Part shown: piece after piece, positions 48,746 to 59,700 of the stretch
Numbering within the stretch: position 1 is the first letter of the stretch
How the letters are laid out: each line of letters begins with the position of its first letter
Assembly: GCA_963803295.1 (NCBI GenBank)
Contig: CAWDMC010000003.1
Span: 62,001 to 126,000 of the forward strand
Reading direction: 5' to 3'
DNA from: CAWDMC01 sp963803295
GTDB lineage: Bacteria > Acidobacteriota > Terriglobia > UBA7540
Length of the DNA: 64,000 nucleotides
Made by a program: the position numbers and the translations under genes
The notes under the pieces: generated by a model
What the model was told of the DNA's origin: nothing
The model's database searches: none
The model's input: the letters and a program-made list of their open reading frames with translations, nothing else

Positions 48746-49909
48746 CTATGAGATGCTCGCGATCAAGGCTGCCAGCAGCGCGGCGCGAGCCGGCAGTTCC
48801 TGGATCACGATGTGTTCGTCTAGCGAGTGCGCGCCATTGCCAACGCCACCCAGCCCGTCGAGCGTTGGAACGCCCGCTGCCGCGGTAAAGTTGCCGTCAG
48901 ATCCACCTCCGGTAGACGCTTCCTGCAACTCAAAGCCCATTTCACGTCCCAACTCCTGAGCTTTGCGGAAGAGGCCGATAGCCATCGGCCGTTCCATAGG
49001 CGGACGGTTGATACCGCCCTCAACCTCGAGGCGAGCTCCAGCGAGGATAGGCTTCAGGCTAAAGAACTTCTTCTCGATCTGGCTGCGATCCTTCAGCCGC
49101 GGAATGCGGACGTCCACCTGTGCCGTGGCTCTTTCCGGAACCACATTCGTGCGCGTGCCGCCTTGGATCATGCCTGCCGTCAGGGTGAGGCCCTGGCCTG
49201 GCCTTGCGAATTTCTCGACGCGCAACAACTGGCGCGCGAGTTCAGATATGGCGTTGACTCCCGCCGCCGGCTCGATCCCCGCATGAGCCGAGCGTCCGTG
49301 AGCCGTGATGCGAAACTCGCCCACTCCTTTGCGCGCCGTCTTGAGGAATCCGCCGCGAGCCGCCGGTTCGAGTACCAGAACCGCGCATGATTTATGGGCC
49401 TCACGAGTAATTTTGTCGCGAAAGGCAAGACTAGAGATTTCCTCGTCCGGATTCAAAAAGAATCGCACCGGAGCCGGTGGCGCAATTTTCAGCGCCCATA
49501 GCGCACGGATTGCCCATAGGCCACAAACTATTCCCGATTTCATATCATAGATGCCCGGACCATAGGCTCGTCCGGCGCGCAGGCGGAACGGCATGCGGGC
49601 GAGCGTACCCACCTCCCACACCGTGTCGAGGTGTCCCAGCAGCAGGACGCCCTTTGCCGTTGGCACGGTCGCCGGCCGTGTTGAGGCCGAACCGAAGAAC
49701 TCGGCTAGGATCGCGTCTCCCGCCTGGGTATGCTTCAGGAATTCCACCTTCCCGCCGGCCTTTTTGAACTCCCTTGCAGCGAAACGGCCCATCCGATCGA
49801 CATCGCCTTTCGAATTCGAAGGCGACTCGATCTCGACAGCCCGGCGCAGGCAATCCATCATGGCGTCGAGCTCAGATCGGCAATATTTCAGCAGTTCGCG
49901 TGGGTTCAT
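48746..49909 (-). CDS. M20-family zinc metallopeptidase (carboxypeptidase G2-like)
   Basis: ATG 49909 (MNPRELLKYC) has AAAGGAGC upstream and gives 387 residues; the open frame extends to 50107 through repeat sequence and is not family-like there. Metal ligands are visible: His in LLGHLDTVW, the bridging Asp in GIYDMKSG, Glu-Glu in NPDEEISS, and the late His in GNGAHSLDEHI. The lid domain with ITAHGRSAHAGIEP (about 205-315) is standard. Such enzymes cut amino acids or acyl groups from peptides or folate-like compounds. No signal peptide is seen. Confidence 0.88.
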   Translation of the reverse strand: MNPRELLKYCRSELDAMMDCLRRAVEIESPSNSKGDVDRMGRFAAREFKKAGGKVEFLKHTQAGDAILAEFFGSASTRPATVPTAKGVLLLGHLDTVWEVGTLARMPFRLRAGRAYGPGIYDMKSGIVCGLWAIRALWALKIAPPAPVRFFLNPDEEISSLAFRDKITREAHKSCAVLVLEPAARGGFLKTARKGVGEFRITAHGRSAHAGIEPAAGVNAISELARQLLRVEKFARPGQGLTLTAGMIQGGTRTNVVPERATAQVDVRIPRLKDRSQIEKKFFSLKPILAGARLEVEGGINRPPMERPMAIGLFRKAQELGREMGFELQEASTGGGSDGNFTAAAGVPTLDGLGGVGNGAHSLDEHIVIQELPARAALLAALIASIS

Positions 49910-49993
49910 GGTGCTCCTTTGTGTGACATGCTTCGGCAAAATTCTGCGGTGTGCTCCGGAAGAAAGGAGCCTCAGCTCCGCCCATCCACGTGG

Positions 49994-50162
49994 CACAGGC
50001 TGGAAGCCCGTGCGACATCGAGGTGGCTTGGCCGTCTTGGCCATGTCGTGCAGAAATGTACAACCCTCAGCGGGAGCACCGTAAAGGTGCTCCCCTATCG
50101 ACGGCACGGATTGAGTCGGGAGCGCCTTTTACGGCCCTCCCTTCACGGGCTGGAAGCCCGTG
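49994..50162. repeat. Dispersed palindromic repeats (three elements)
   Basis: CACGGGCT-gga-AGCCCGTG at 50144-50162 has perfect 8-bp arms. A near copy lies at 49994-50012 with one arm base changed. Between them GGGAGCACC-gtaaa-GGTGCTCCC (50072-50094) has perfect 9-bp arms. None is followed by a T-run. Confidence 0.7.
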
Positions 50163-50179
50163 CCACGTCGTGCCGGGAC

Positions 50180-50208
50180 TTGATCTCCGCCAGACCGTCT
50201 GTTACATT
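50180..50208 (+). promoter_or_regulatory. Putative promoter of the Trm112-like and GT9 genes
   Basis: TTGATC (50180-50185), 17-nt spacer, TACATT (50203-50208), followed by a leader of about 23 nt with AAAGGAG. Confidence 0.5.
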
Positions 50209-50237
50209 GGCTTATCGATTCTGCAAAGGAGCCAACC

Positions 50238-50411
50238 ATGGCGATCAGCCAGGAACTGCTCGACATCCTCGTCTGTCCTCTCTGCAAGGCGCCTGTCAAG
50301 CTCACCCCCGACGGGCAGGGCCTTAAGTGCGGCCAGTGCCGGCGCCTGTATCCCATCAAAGACGACATTCCTGTCATGCTGATTGATGAAGCCAAAATTG
50401 AGGCTGAATAA
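50238..50411 (+). CDS. Trm112-family small zinc-binding protein
   Basis: A 57-residue gene with a strong ribosome site (AAAGGAG) before ATG 50238. Two CxxC-type knuckles, CPLCKAPV and CGQCRRLYP, then IKDDIPVML, match the Trm112/YcaR family. Eukaryotic Trm112 activates methyltransferases; bacterial forms often sit beside lipid A or cell-envelope genes and their role is less clear. The downstream glycosyltransferase starts inside its last nine codons, so the two are probably co-translated. Confidence 0.88.
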   Translation: MAISQELLDILVCPLCKAPVKLTPDGQGLKCGQCRRLYPIKDDIPVMLIDEAKIEAE

Positions 50412-51825
50412 CCCCGGCCTGATTACCCCGAGCGAACTCCTGCCTTCGTTGCCTTCGGGCGCCCGCATTCTCATCATTCGCCTTCGTTCGATCGGCGACA
50501 TTGTGCTGTTGACTCCTGCGCTTCGCCTTCTCAAAGGATGGCGGCCCGATCTCGACGTCACCGTGATGGTGGAGTCCCGGTTTCTTGACCTTTTGGCTGG
50601 GAATTCCGATGTGGACCACATACTCCCTTTGAGGCCGGGAGAGGGCCTGGCAAAGGTTTTCTCCCAGGCAGCCGTAGTGCGCGAGATGCGGCGCCGCAAA
50701 TTTGCGGTTTGTCTGAATCTGCATGGTGGTCCGACCAGCACCCTGCTCACCCGGCTGAGCGGTTCCGATTGGACGATAGGATTCCACCATTTCCGGTCGC
50801 CCCGGACGTATGACTTCCTCGTTCCTGACGCCTTGCCCATTCTGGGACGACCCTTCATTCACACGGCCGAGCTCGAAGCCTTTGCCTTCTTTTGGCTTGG
50901 GCTACCGCGACAGGATGTTCCGCGCGCGCGCCTCACGATTGATCCCGCACACGCCTCATGGTGGCGCGACCGGCGCCGCACCCTCGGGCTGCCGGAATCG
51001 GCGAGTTACGCCGTGATCCATCCAACTGCCGTCTATTCTACCAAGCGGTGGGCGCCAGAACACTTTGCCCGGCTCGGGGATTGGCTCGAGTCCAAAGCCG
51101 GAATCCCGTGCCTTTACACCTGCGGACCAAGCGAGGAAGGTGTGCTCGATGCTGTCGAGCGAGCGCGAACCTCTTTCGGGCACGATCCGCCGATGCGCAG
51201 GTTGCAAGCTGTCGGACTGGGACAGTTTGCCGCTGCGCTCAGCGAAGCCCGGTTATTCGTCGGCAACGACAGCGGGCCCGCGCACATGGCGGCGGCGCTT
51301 GCGTGTCCTCTGGTAGCCGTCTTCGGCTCCTCGAACTCCGCCCTGTGGGGTCCGTGGCCGGCGGGACAGTCAGTCGCCCGGATTGTGCAGAACCCGTTCG
51401 ACTGCAATCCGTGCCCAGGCGACCGGTGCTACCGTTTCGACCAGCCGGAGTGCATCCGCTCCATCAGTTTCGAGCAGGTCCGAGACGCGGTGCTCGAGCT
51501 GACTGCGGGGCTCCGCTTGGCCGTGAGAATACGGCTAGGGACTCGCATTCAGAATCGGTTACGGCCTTCCAGCCGGCATCGGTGCCGGCCCAGGAGGCGA
51601 GGAACCCGAGAAATCGATGAAACCAAATCGCTTTGGGTGACGTCAGAAACTGTTGATAGGATTCTGCCCGGAGATTTAGTTCTTACCATGACACACCTGC
51701 GAATCCGGTACCCGGAGTTCTCAACCCTAATGCTGCAGCCCAAACCAGCTATCAGGCTGGGCGTGCTCGAAAACGTGACCCCGACCTGGCGGGCGAAGAA
51801 TCTCCAGGCGTCCGGTCAGGCGTAA
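50386..51825 (+). CDS. Glycosyltransferase family 9 (heptosyltransferase-like) with unusual C-terminal tail
   Basis: The 479-residue protein has the two Rossmann domains of LPS heptosyltransferases: IIRLRSIGDIVLLTPALRLL near residue 30, then VIHPTAVYSTKRWAPEHFA, and the donor-site GNDSGPAHMAAALACPLVAVFGSS near 305. CNPCPGDRCYRFDQPECI follows, as in the family. This implies an LPS-type outer membrane. Typical members end near residue 370; here about 100 Arg-rich, poorly ordered residues (from LAVRIRLGTRIQNRL) extend the protein. The tail could be read-through of non-coding sequence after a lost stop. ATG 50386 overlaps the Trm112-like gene by 26 bases; a TTG one codon earlier is also possible. 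Confidence 0.82.
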   Translation: MKPKLRLNNPGLITPSELLPSLPSGARILIIRLRSIGDIVLLTPALRLLKGWRPDLDVTVMVESRFLDLLAGNSDVDHILPLRPGEGLAKVFSQAAVVREMRRRKFAVCLNLHGGPTSTLLTRLSGSDWTIGFHHFRSPRTYDFLVPDALPILGRPFIHTAELEAFAFFWLGLPRQDVPRARLTIDPAHASWWRDRRRTLGLPESASYAVIHPTAVYSTKRWAPEHFARLGDWLESKAGIPCLYTCGPSEEGVLDAVERARTSFGHDPPMRRLQAVGLGQFAAALSEARLFVGNDSGPAHMAAALACPLVAVFGSSNSALWGPWPAGQSVARIVQNPFDCNPCPGDRCYRFDQPECIRSISFEQVRDAVLELTAGLRLAVRIRLGTRIQNRLRPSSRHRCRPRRRGTREIDETKSLWVTSETVDRILPGDLVLTMTHLRIRYPEFSTLMLQPKPAIRLGVLENVTPTWRAKNLQASGQA

Positions 51826-51892
51826 TATCCCGGCTCAAGTTCAGACCGGGCGAACCCAGCGGCACTCGCGATCTGAAATAGGACTCAAACTC

Positions 51893-53290
51893 ATGAACGA
51901 TCGTCATCCCCACTCTCCCGTGGTTGAAGATGCTCCTGCTTCGATCACCGACAGGGCCCGCGAGAGCCCCGGCCCCCGACGTCGGTGGCCTTGGTTTCTA
52001 GGCTTGTTGGTAATAGCCGCTATCGTCGCTCACGTCCTCTTCCTTCGACCCAAGCAGCCTGGTGCTGCAGCAGGCGCTGCGCAAGCGGGGAGCGCAGCCG
52101 GGGCCCGCTCTCGCGGCCCCATGGTCACTCCTGTGGTAGCCGCGAAGGCGAAGAAAGGTGATATCGGCGTATATTATTCCGGGCTGGGCGCGGTCACGCC
52201 CATCCATACCGTCACCGTCCATACCCGGGTAGATGGGCAACTAATGAACATTCACTACCAAGAGGGCGATCTTGTTCACGAGGGAGACTTGCTGGCGGAA
52301 CTCGATCCTCGCCCTTATCAGGCCCAATTGACGCAGTATGAAGGCAACCTCCTCAGAGACCAGGCCGCGCTCGATAACGCTCGCATCGACCTCAAGCGTT
52401 ATCAGACACTCCTCACCCAGAATGCCATCCCCGAGCAGCAAGTGGCCACGCAAAAGACCACAGTTGAACAGGATGAAGGAAACGTGAAAGCCGACCAGGG
52501 TTTGATCGAGGCCACCAAGGTGAGCTTGGCGTACTGCCGCATCGCGGCCCCTATTACGGGCCGCGTGGGCCTCCGCTTGGTCGATCCAGGGAATATCGTC
52601 CACGCCTCGGACAGCACGGGCCTGGTGGTGATCACGCAAATAAAGCCCATCAGTGTGATCTTTACCCTTGCCGAACAGCAGATTCCTGCGGTGTACAAGA
52701 AGATGCGCTCCGGGCAACGCTTGCGGGTGGATGCCTACGGACCGGTTGGAAAGGAAAAACTGGCAACGGGTTGGTTGACGACGCTTGACAACCAGATCGA
52801 TCCCACCACCGGCACTGTGAAGCTGCGAGCAACCTTCGATAATAGGGACAACTCGCTTTTTCCTAACCAGTTCACGAACGTCCGATTGCTGGTGGAGCAG
52901 AAGTACGGGGTGACTCTGGTGCCGACGGCAGTGATTCAGCGCAATTCTCAGATGGCCTATGTTTACTTGGTGAAGCCCGATTCCACCGTCACTATACGCG
53001 CGATCAGCGTGGGCACTACCGAAGGCGATGAGACCGAGGTGACCTCGGGCATCGCGCCCGGCGATGTGCTGGTGATGACAGGCGTTGACCGTCTTCAGGA
53101 GGGCAGCAAGGTCGTAGTCCATTTTGGCGAAGCGGCACCCGGTCCGGCATCGGGACCATCCGGTGGTCCCCAGACACGCACAACCGGACAAATTCCGGTG
53201 GCGCCGACGAATCAAAACGGCGCCAACGCGACGCCAAACCATGAGTCCCATCAGGGCCGTACGGGCCCAGCGGGAAAGGGCACCCCATGA
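51893..53290 (+). CDS. mdtA: RND efflux periplasmic adaptor, MdtA type
   Basis: Membrane-fusion protein linking the inner-membrane pump to an outer-membrane channel. The 465-residue protein has one N-terminal membrane helix (about 34-52). Then come a Gly/Ala-rich linker, a biotinyl-lipoyl-like half (VDGQLMNIHYQEGDLVHEGDLLAELDPRPYQ), an alpha-helical hairpin (about 145-210), the second lipoyl half (YCRIAAPITGRVGLRLVDPGNIV) and beta-barrel domains with DPTTGTVKLRATF. A Gly/Asn-rich tail follows residue 420. Its stop overlaps the mdtB ATG in ATGA. Confidence 0.92.
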   Translation: MNDRHPHSPVVEDAPASITDRARESPGPRRRWPWFLGLLVIAAIVAHVLFLRPKQPGAAAGAAQAGSAAGARSRGPMVTPVVAAKAKKGDIGVYYSGLGAVTPIHTVTVHTRVDGQLMNIHYQEGDLVHEGDLLAELDPRPYQAQLTQYEGNLLRDQAALDNARIDLKRYQTLLTQNAIPEQQVATQKTTVEQDEGNVKADQGLIEATKVSLAYCRIAAPITGRVGLRLVDPGNIVHASDSTGLVVITQIKPISVIFTLAEQQIPAVYKKMRSGQRLRVDAYGPVGKEKLATGWLTTLDNQIDPTTGTVKLRATFDNRDNSLFPNQFTNVRLLVEQKYGVTLVPTAVIQRNSQMAYVYLVKPDSTVTIRAISVGTTEGDETEVTSGIAPGDVLVMTGVDRLQEGSKVVVHFGEAAPGPASGPSGGPQTRTTGQIPVAPTNQNGANATPNHESHQGRTGPAGKGTP

Positions 53291-56200
53291 GCCCGTCCCG
53301 GACTTTCATTCTCAGGCCGGTGGCCACTTCGCTGTTGATGGTCGGGATTCTGTTGGCCGGCTTTGTCGCCTATAAGCAACTGCCTGTCTCGGCCTTGCCG
53401 GAGGTGGATTATCCCACCATTCAGGTGATCACCTTTTATCCCGGCGCCAGCCCCGATGTGATGGCTTCGAGTGTCACTGCTCCGCTGGAGCGGCAATTTG
53501 GCCAGGTACCCGGCTTGCAGCAGATGACCTCGACGAGTTCCGACGGCAGTTCGGTCATCACCTTACAGTTCAATTTGAGCCTGAATATCGATGTTGCCGA
53601 GCAGGAGGTGCAGCAGTCGATCAACGCCTCGGGAACCTACCTGCCTCCGGACCTGCCGACCCCTCCGATTTACAGCAAGACCAATCCGGCAGATACGCCC
53701 ATCTTGACGCTGGCTCTCACCTCCGACGATTTACCGCTCTCAAAAGTCGAGGATCTCGCGGATACCCGCCTCGCGCCCAAGATTTCGCAACTGCCCGGCG
53801 TGGGCCTGGTGAGCATTTCAGGAGGCCAGAAACCCGCGGTGCGGATTCAAGTGAATCCCACCGCACTCGCCTCTTACGGGCTTAACCTCGAGGACCTGCG
53901 CAGCGCCATCGTGGCCGCCAATGTCAATCAGGCGAAAGGCAGCTTTGATGGACCCCACCAAGCCTATCAGATCGGGGCCAACGACCAGTTGCTTTCCAGC
54001 GCCGACTACGCGCCGCTAGTCATCGCTTACCGTAACGGCGCCCCCGTGAAACTGACGGACGTTGCCTCGGTGGCGGACGGCGCTGAGAACATTCGCCAAG
54101 CCGCCTGGATGAACGATGTTCCGGCCGTCATCCTGAACATTCAACGTCAGCCGGGCGCGAACATCATTACCGTCGTGGATCGCATCAAGACACTGCTGCC
54201 GCAGCTCACTACCAGCCTGCCCTCATCTGTGAAGGTGAGCATCCTCACCGACCGGACCAATACCATTCGGGCTTCGGTAAGCGATGTGCAGTTCGAGTTG
54301 ATGCTTACCGTGGGGCTGGTGGTGCTGGTTATCTTTCTGTTCTTGCGCAATCTCTCCGCCACCGTCATTCCCAGCATCGCCGTGCCGCTGTCGCTCGTCG
54401 GTACCTTTGGCATGATGTACGTGCTGGGTTACAGCCTGAACAACCTCACCCTGATGGCCTTGACGATTTCCACTGGGTTCGTTGTGGACGACGCCATCGT
54501 GATGATCGAGAACATCACCCGGTATATCGAGGAGGGCGAGCCTCCCTTGCAGGCGGCGCTCAAGGGATCGGCGCAAATTGGCTTTACGATTATTTCGCTG
54601 ACGGTCTCCTTGATCGCAGTGCTGATTCCGTTGCTCTTCATGGGAGATATTGTCGGGCGGCTTTTCCGGGAATTTGCCGTTACTCTGGCCGTAACCATTC
54701 TGGTTTCAGCCGTGGTGTCGCTCACGCTTACCCCTATGATGTGCTCAAAGCTGCTGAAACACCGGCCCGAGCACACTCAGAGCCGCTTCTACCGCATTAC
54801 GGAGCAGGGCTGGGTCTCGATCATTAACCTGTACGACAGAACCTTGCAGGTTGTGCTCCGGCATCAGACGGCGACGCTCCTAGTAGCCATTGCTACGCTA
54901 GCGCTCACCATCGTGATGTTCATGTACATCCCCAAGGGTTTCTTCCCGATCCAGGATACCGGGGTGATCCAGGGTGTTTCCGAAGCGGCCCAATCAGTGT
55001 CGTTTTCCGAAATGGCGCGCGAACAGCGCAACCTCAGCGATGTAATTCTCGAAGACCCTGCGGTCGAGAGTCTTTCTTCGTTCATCGGCATCGACGGGAC
55101 CAACACCACTTTGAACAGCGGGCGCATTCTCATCAATCTGAAACCGCTCGATCAGCGCGGACTCAGCGCCAGTGAGGTGATTCGGAGGTTGCAGCCGCAA
55201 CTGGCCAAGGTGCCAGGAATCACATTGTTCATGCAGCCTGTGCAGGACCTGACCGTGGAAGACCGGGTGAGCCGCACCCAGTTCCAGTACACCCTGGAAG
55301 ATCCGAACGTGGAAGAGTTGAATGCCTTTGCGCCCCGGATGCTTGCGAGACTGCGTGAAGCTGCCGGAGTTGCGCGATGTTGCCAGCGACCAAGGCGACC
55401 GGGGCCTGAGGGCCAGGATCGTATTCGACCGTGAAACGGCGTACCGGTTCGGTATCTCTCCGTCGAGCATCGACCAGACGCTGTACGACGCCTACGGCCA
55501 GCGGCAAGTCTCGACAATCTTCACGCAGTTGAACCAATACCACGTGGTGCTGGAGGTGCCTCCGGAATTCCAGCAGAACCCGTTTGACTTGCGCCACTTG
55601 TACATCCGGACTGGCATGGGGACCGCGACAGGTTCCACCGGGTTGGTGGCAGGCGGCACAGGAGCGACGCAGTTGTTCGGGCCTTCGAGCTCGTTGTCAG
55701 CGGCCAGCGCCAGTCTCGCCTCGAGCCCCTCAAGCGGATCCAATGCGATCTCTTCAGACAGCGTTTTTGGTGGGGGCGCCACCGCCTCGACCTCGAAATT
55801 CCCTAACGGCGGTCAGGTGCCGTTGGCCACTTTCAGCCAGGTCGAGCAGATGAGCGCGCCCATCACAGTGAACCATCAGGGCCAATTCCCGGTGGTGACG
55901 CTTTCGTTCAACCTGGCGCCCAATTCCTCGCTGGGAGAAGCCATCACAGCCGTCAATCGTATAAAGGACGAACTTCAAATGCCGGCGAGCATCCAGGCGG
56001 CGTTCCAGGGAACTGCCGAGGCGTTCCAGAACTCACTTGCGAACGAGCCAGTGCTGATTCTGGCGGCGATCGTCACCGTCTATATTGTCCTGGGCGTGTT
56101 GTACGAAAGCTACATTCACCCGATCACAATTTTGTCGACATTGCCGTCGGCCGGAGTCGGTGCCTTACTGGCGCTCTGGATCTGTCGCAATGACTTCAGT

Positions 56201-56587
56201 GTGATCGCGCTGATCGGCATTGTCCTGCTGATCGGCATCGTGAAGAAGAACGCGATCATGATGATCGACTTTGCGCTGGACGCGGAGCGTAAAGAAGGCA
56301 TGACTCCGGTAAATGCTATTTACCAGGCCTGCTTGCTGCGCTTCCGGCCCATTATGATGACCACTATGGCAGCGCTGCTCGGCGGCGTGCCTCTGGCGCT
56401 CGGTACCGGCACCGGTTCGGAATTGCGGCGGCCCCTGGGGATCTCGATTGTCGGTGGATTGCTGGTGAGCCAGTTGCTGACCCTCTATACTACACCGGTG
56501 ATCTACTTGTGGTTCGAGCGCCTGTCGGCTCGGTTTTCGCAAGAGCGTAGATCTAGCACGGGTGCGGAGCCGGTTCCAGCAGAGTGA
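53287..56587 (+). CDS. mdtB: RND efflux transporter, MdtB type, frame interrupted, with Ser/Gly-rich insert
   Basis: Proton-driven drug exporter of the HAE1 group. Membrane helix 1, FVVDDAIVMIENI in helix 4 (the paired Asp that take protons) and the second helix bundle are intact. The frame shifts once near 55356-55361, where one extra base changes LRKLPELRDVASDQ into LREAAGVARCCQ. The downstream frame is unbroken to 56587. Joined length is about 1,099 residues. This is longer than usual because about 62 residues rich in Ser, Gly and Ala (55616-55801) are inserted in the second periplasmic loop, between LYIRTG and NGGQVPLATF; the mdtC partner has no such insert. The break may be a sequencing error. 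Confidence 0.87.
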
Positions 56588-56709
56588 TCCTAATTGCTAA
56601 GACAACATTTTTGAGTGGCGGCCCTTTCCCCCAAAACCAGGGCGAGGGAAAGTAATCTCGAAAGCTGAACCGAGAGCCACTGAGTGATTGGAACGGAACC
56701 AGACCTGGC

Positions 56710-59700
56710 ATGATTATTTCGGAACCATTCATTCGAAGGCCGATTGCCACGACCTTGCTGCTGGTGGCGATTGCACTGGCCGGCGCTGTTGCCTTCCGGT
56801 TACTGCCAGTCTCCCCCCTACCCCAGATCGACTTTCCGACCATTTCCGTGGGGGCAAGACTGCCAGGAGCAAGTCCCGAGACCATGGCTTCATCAGTCGC
56901 CACTCCCCTCGAACGCCAGTTCAGCCGGATTGCTTCGGTCACCGAGATGACCTCATCGAGCAGTCTGGGACAAACCAACGTTACCCTGCAATTTGATCTG
57001 AATAGGAATATCGATGCTGCAGCTCGCGATGTCCAGGCCGCGATCAACGCTGCCCGAGGTTATCTGCCGACCAACCTGCCCAACAATCCCACCTACCGGA
57101 AAGTGAACCCGGCCGACGCGCCGATCATGATTCTGTCGCTGACATCCCCCGTTCTCACCAAGGGTCAGATGTACGATGCGGCATCTTCAATCATGGCGCA
57201 GAAGCTTTCGCAATTGAGCGGCGTAGGCCAGGTGATTGTAGGAGGGAGTTCGCTGCCCGCCGTGCGCGTAGAGCTGAATCCGACTCTTCTGAATAAGTAT
57301 GGCATCGGCCTGGAACAGGTCCGCACGGCTTTGAGCACTGCCAATGCCAATACGCCGAAAGGCCATTTTTCTGACGGGCATCGGATGTGGGAAGTAGGGG
57401 CAAACGATCAAATCTTCAAGGCGGTTGAGTACGCTCCTCTGATTATCGCTTACCATAAAGGACGGGCCGTGCACGTGTCCGATGTCGCGAGAGTGGTCGA
57501 TTCTGTCGAGGACATCCGCGGCGCCGGCTATCTCAATGGTAAGCCGGAGATATTGCTGATCATTTTCCGGCAACCCGGCGCCAACATCATCGATACGGTG
57601 GACGGAATCCGCGCTGCGCTTCCTCAACTCGAGGCCGCCATTCCCCAGTCGATCAGCGTATCGATCTCCATGGATCAGACGGTGACCATCCGCGCCTCCG
57701 TGCGCGACACGGAACGAACCCTCGTTCTCTCTGTCTTCCTGGTGATCCTGGTTGTTTTCTTCTTCCTGAAGAATCCGCGGACTACGTTCATTCCCAGCAT
57801 CGCGGTGCCAGTTTCACTGGTGGGAACCTTCGGCGCCATGTACCTGCTGGATTACAGCCTCGACAACCTGTCGTTGATGGCCCTCACGATTTCCACCGGC
57901 TTTGTAGTGGATGACGCGATCGTGGTCATCGAGAATATCTCGCGCTATCTGGAGCAGGGACTTCCCCCCTTCGAGGCGGCCCTGAAAGGGGCCCGGGAAA
58001 TCGGGTCTACAGTTCTAACCATCAGCATCTCGCTGGTTGCCGTCTTCATCCCGCTGCTGTTGATGGGTGGCATCGTCGGGCGCCTCTTCCGGGAATTTGC
58101 GGTGACCCTCTCCATTGCAATCCTGGTCTCAATGGTGGTTTCGCTGACCGCAACGCCCATGATGTGCGCTCACCTGCTGAAGCAGCACGTGTCCCATGGC
58201 CGAGTGTACGTTGCCAGCGAGAGGGCGTTCAACTGGGTGGTCAAGCAATACGGCAGAACCCTCGACACGGTATTACGCTTTGCGCCAGTGACCTTGGCCA
58301 TCCTCCTGGTGACCATCGGGCTGAACGTGTACCTGTTCATTCGCGTGTCCAAGGGCTTTTTTCCGCAACAGGACAATGGCCGTATGATGGGCGCGATTCA
58401 AGCGGATCAGGACACTTCGTTTCAGGCGATGAACAGAATACTGCTACGCATGATCGATATTGTCGACAAAGACCCGGCCATCAACACCGTCAACGGCTTC
58501 ACGGGAGGATTCGCCGGCCTGAACACCGCGCGGATGTTTATCTCCTTGAAGCCTCTGGCGCAGAGAGACGCCAGCGCCGACCAGGTCATTGCCAGACTGC
58601 GCCCAAAACTGAGTAGGGTCCCCGGAGCGTCGCTGTATATGCAAGCCGCACAGGACGTGCGCGTAGGTGGACGCTTTGGCGGCGCCCAATACCAATTCAC
58701 CATGCAGGGGGATAACCTGCAGGATCTCATTGTCTATGGTCCGCGCATGCTCCACGAATTGCGAGGCCTTCCCGTCATCGCCGATGTCAACAGCGACCAA
58801 CAGAACCAAGGCTTGCAGGCCATGGTCCAGTACGATCGCACGACGGCGGCGCGTTTTGGCATTTCGCCCCAGCTGATTGACAGCACTTTGTATGACGCCT
58901 TCGGCCAGCGGCAGGTGTCTACCATGTACACGTCGTTGAATCAGTACCACGTGATCATGGAGGCCGCCCCGGAGTTCTGGCAAAGTCCCGAGTTCCTGCA
59001 CCAGATTTACGTAAGATCGCCCGCCGGGCAGGAAGTCCCCCTCAGCGCCATCAGCCACTACGCGCCCGAAACGGCCCCATTGCAAGTGAACCACCAGGGA
59101 TTGTTTCCGTCGGTCACCATTTCGTTCAACCTGCAACCGGGCATCGCGCTGGGTGATGCTGTGATTGCCATCCAGGGGGTCGCTACCAGGATCGGCCTGC
59201 CTGGTTCGATCCACACCGGGTTCTCTGGCACAGCTCAGGCCTATCAGCAGTCACTCGGTAGTGAACCGCTGCTTATCGCCGCCGCGTTGGCAACCGTCTA
59301 CCTTGTGCTCGGCATCCTGTACGAGAGCTATATTCACCCTGTCACGATTTTGTCGACGCTGCCGTCAGCCGGAGTCGGCGCCTTGCTGGCTCTGATGATA
59401 ACGCGCACGGATCTCACTGTTATCGCCATCATCGGCATTATTCTGCTGATCGGACTGGTGAAGAAGAACGGGATTCTGATGGTGGACTTCGCCATCGCCG
59501 CGGAGCGGAACGAAGGCAAGAGCTCCCGCGATTCGATTTATGAGGCGTGCATGCTGCGATTCCGGCCCATCCTAATGACCACCATGGCGGCGATCCTGGG
59601 CGCTTTGCCACTGGCGCTGGGCAGGGGCACAGGATCGGAACTACGGCGCCCGCTGGGGATTGCCATTATTGGCGGATTGATCGTGAGCCAGTTGCTCACA

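Larger units (their letters stand above)
49910..50237. other. Intergenic region rich in palindromes upstream of the Trm112-like gene
   Basis: The 328-bp gap holds a related pair (49994-50016 and 50144-50162, core GGCTGGAAGCCCGTG) and a hairpin GGGAGCACC-gtaaa-GGTGCTCCC (50072-50094). A promoter follows at 50180-50208. No gene was recognised. Confidence 0.6.

Noticed and set aside
52241..53251. 336-residue frame antisense to mdtA
   Set aside because: Complete overlap with an intact, motif-bearing adaptor gene.
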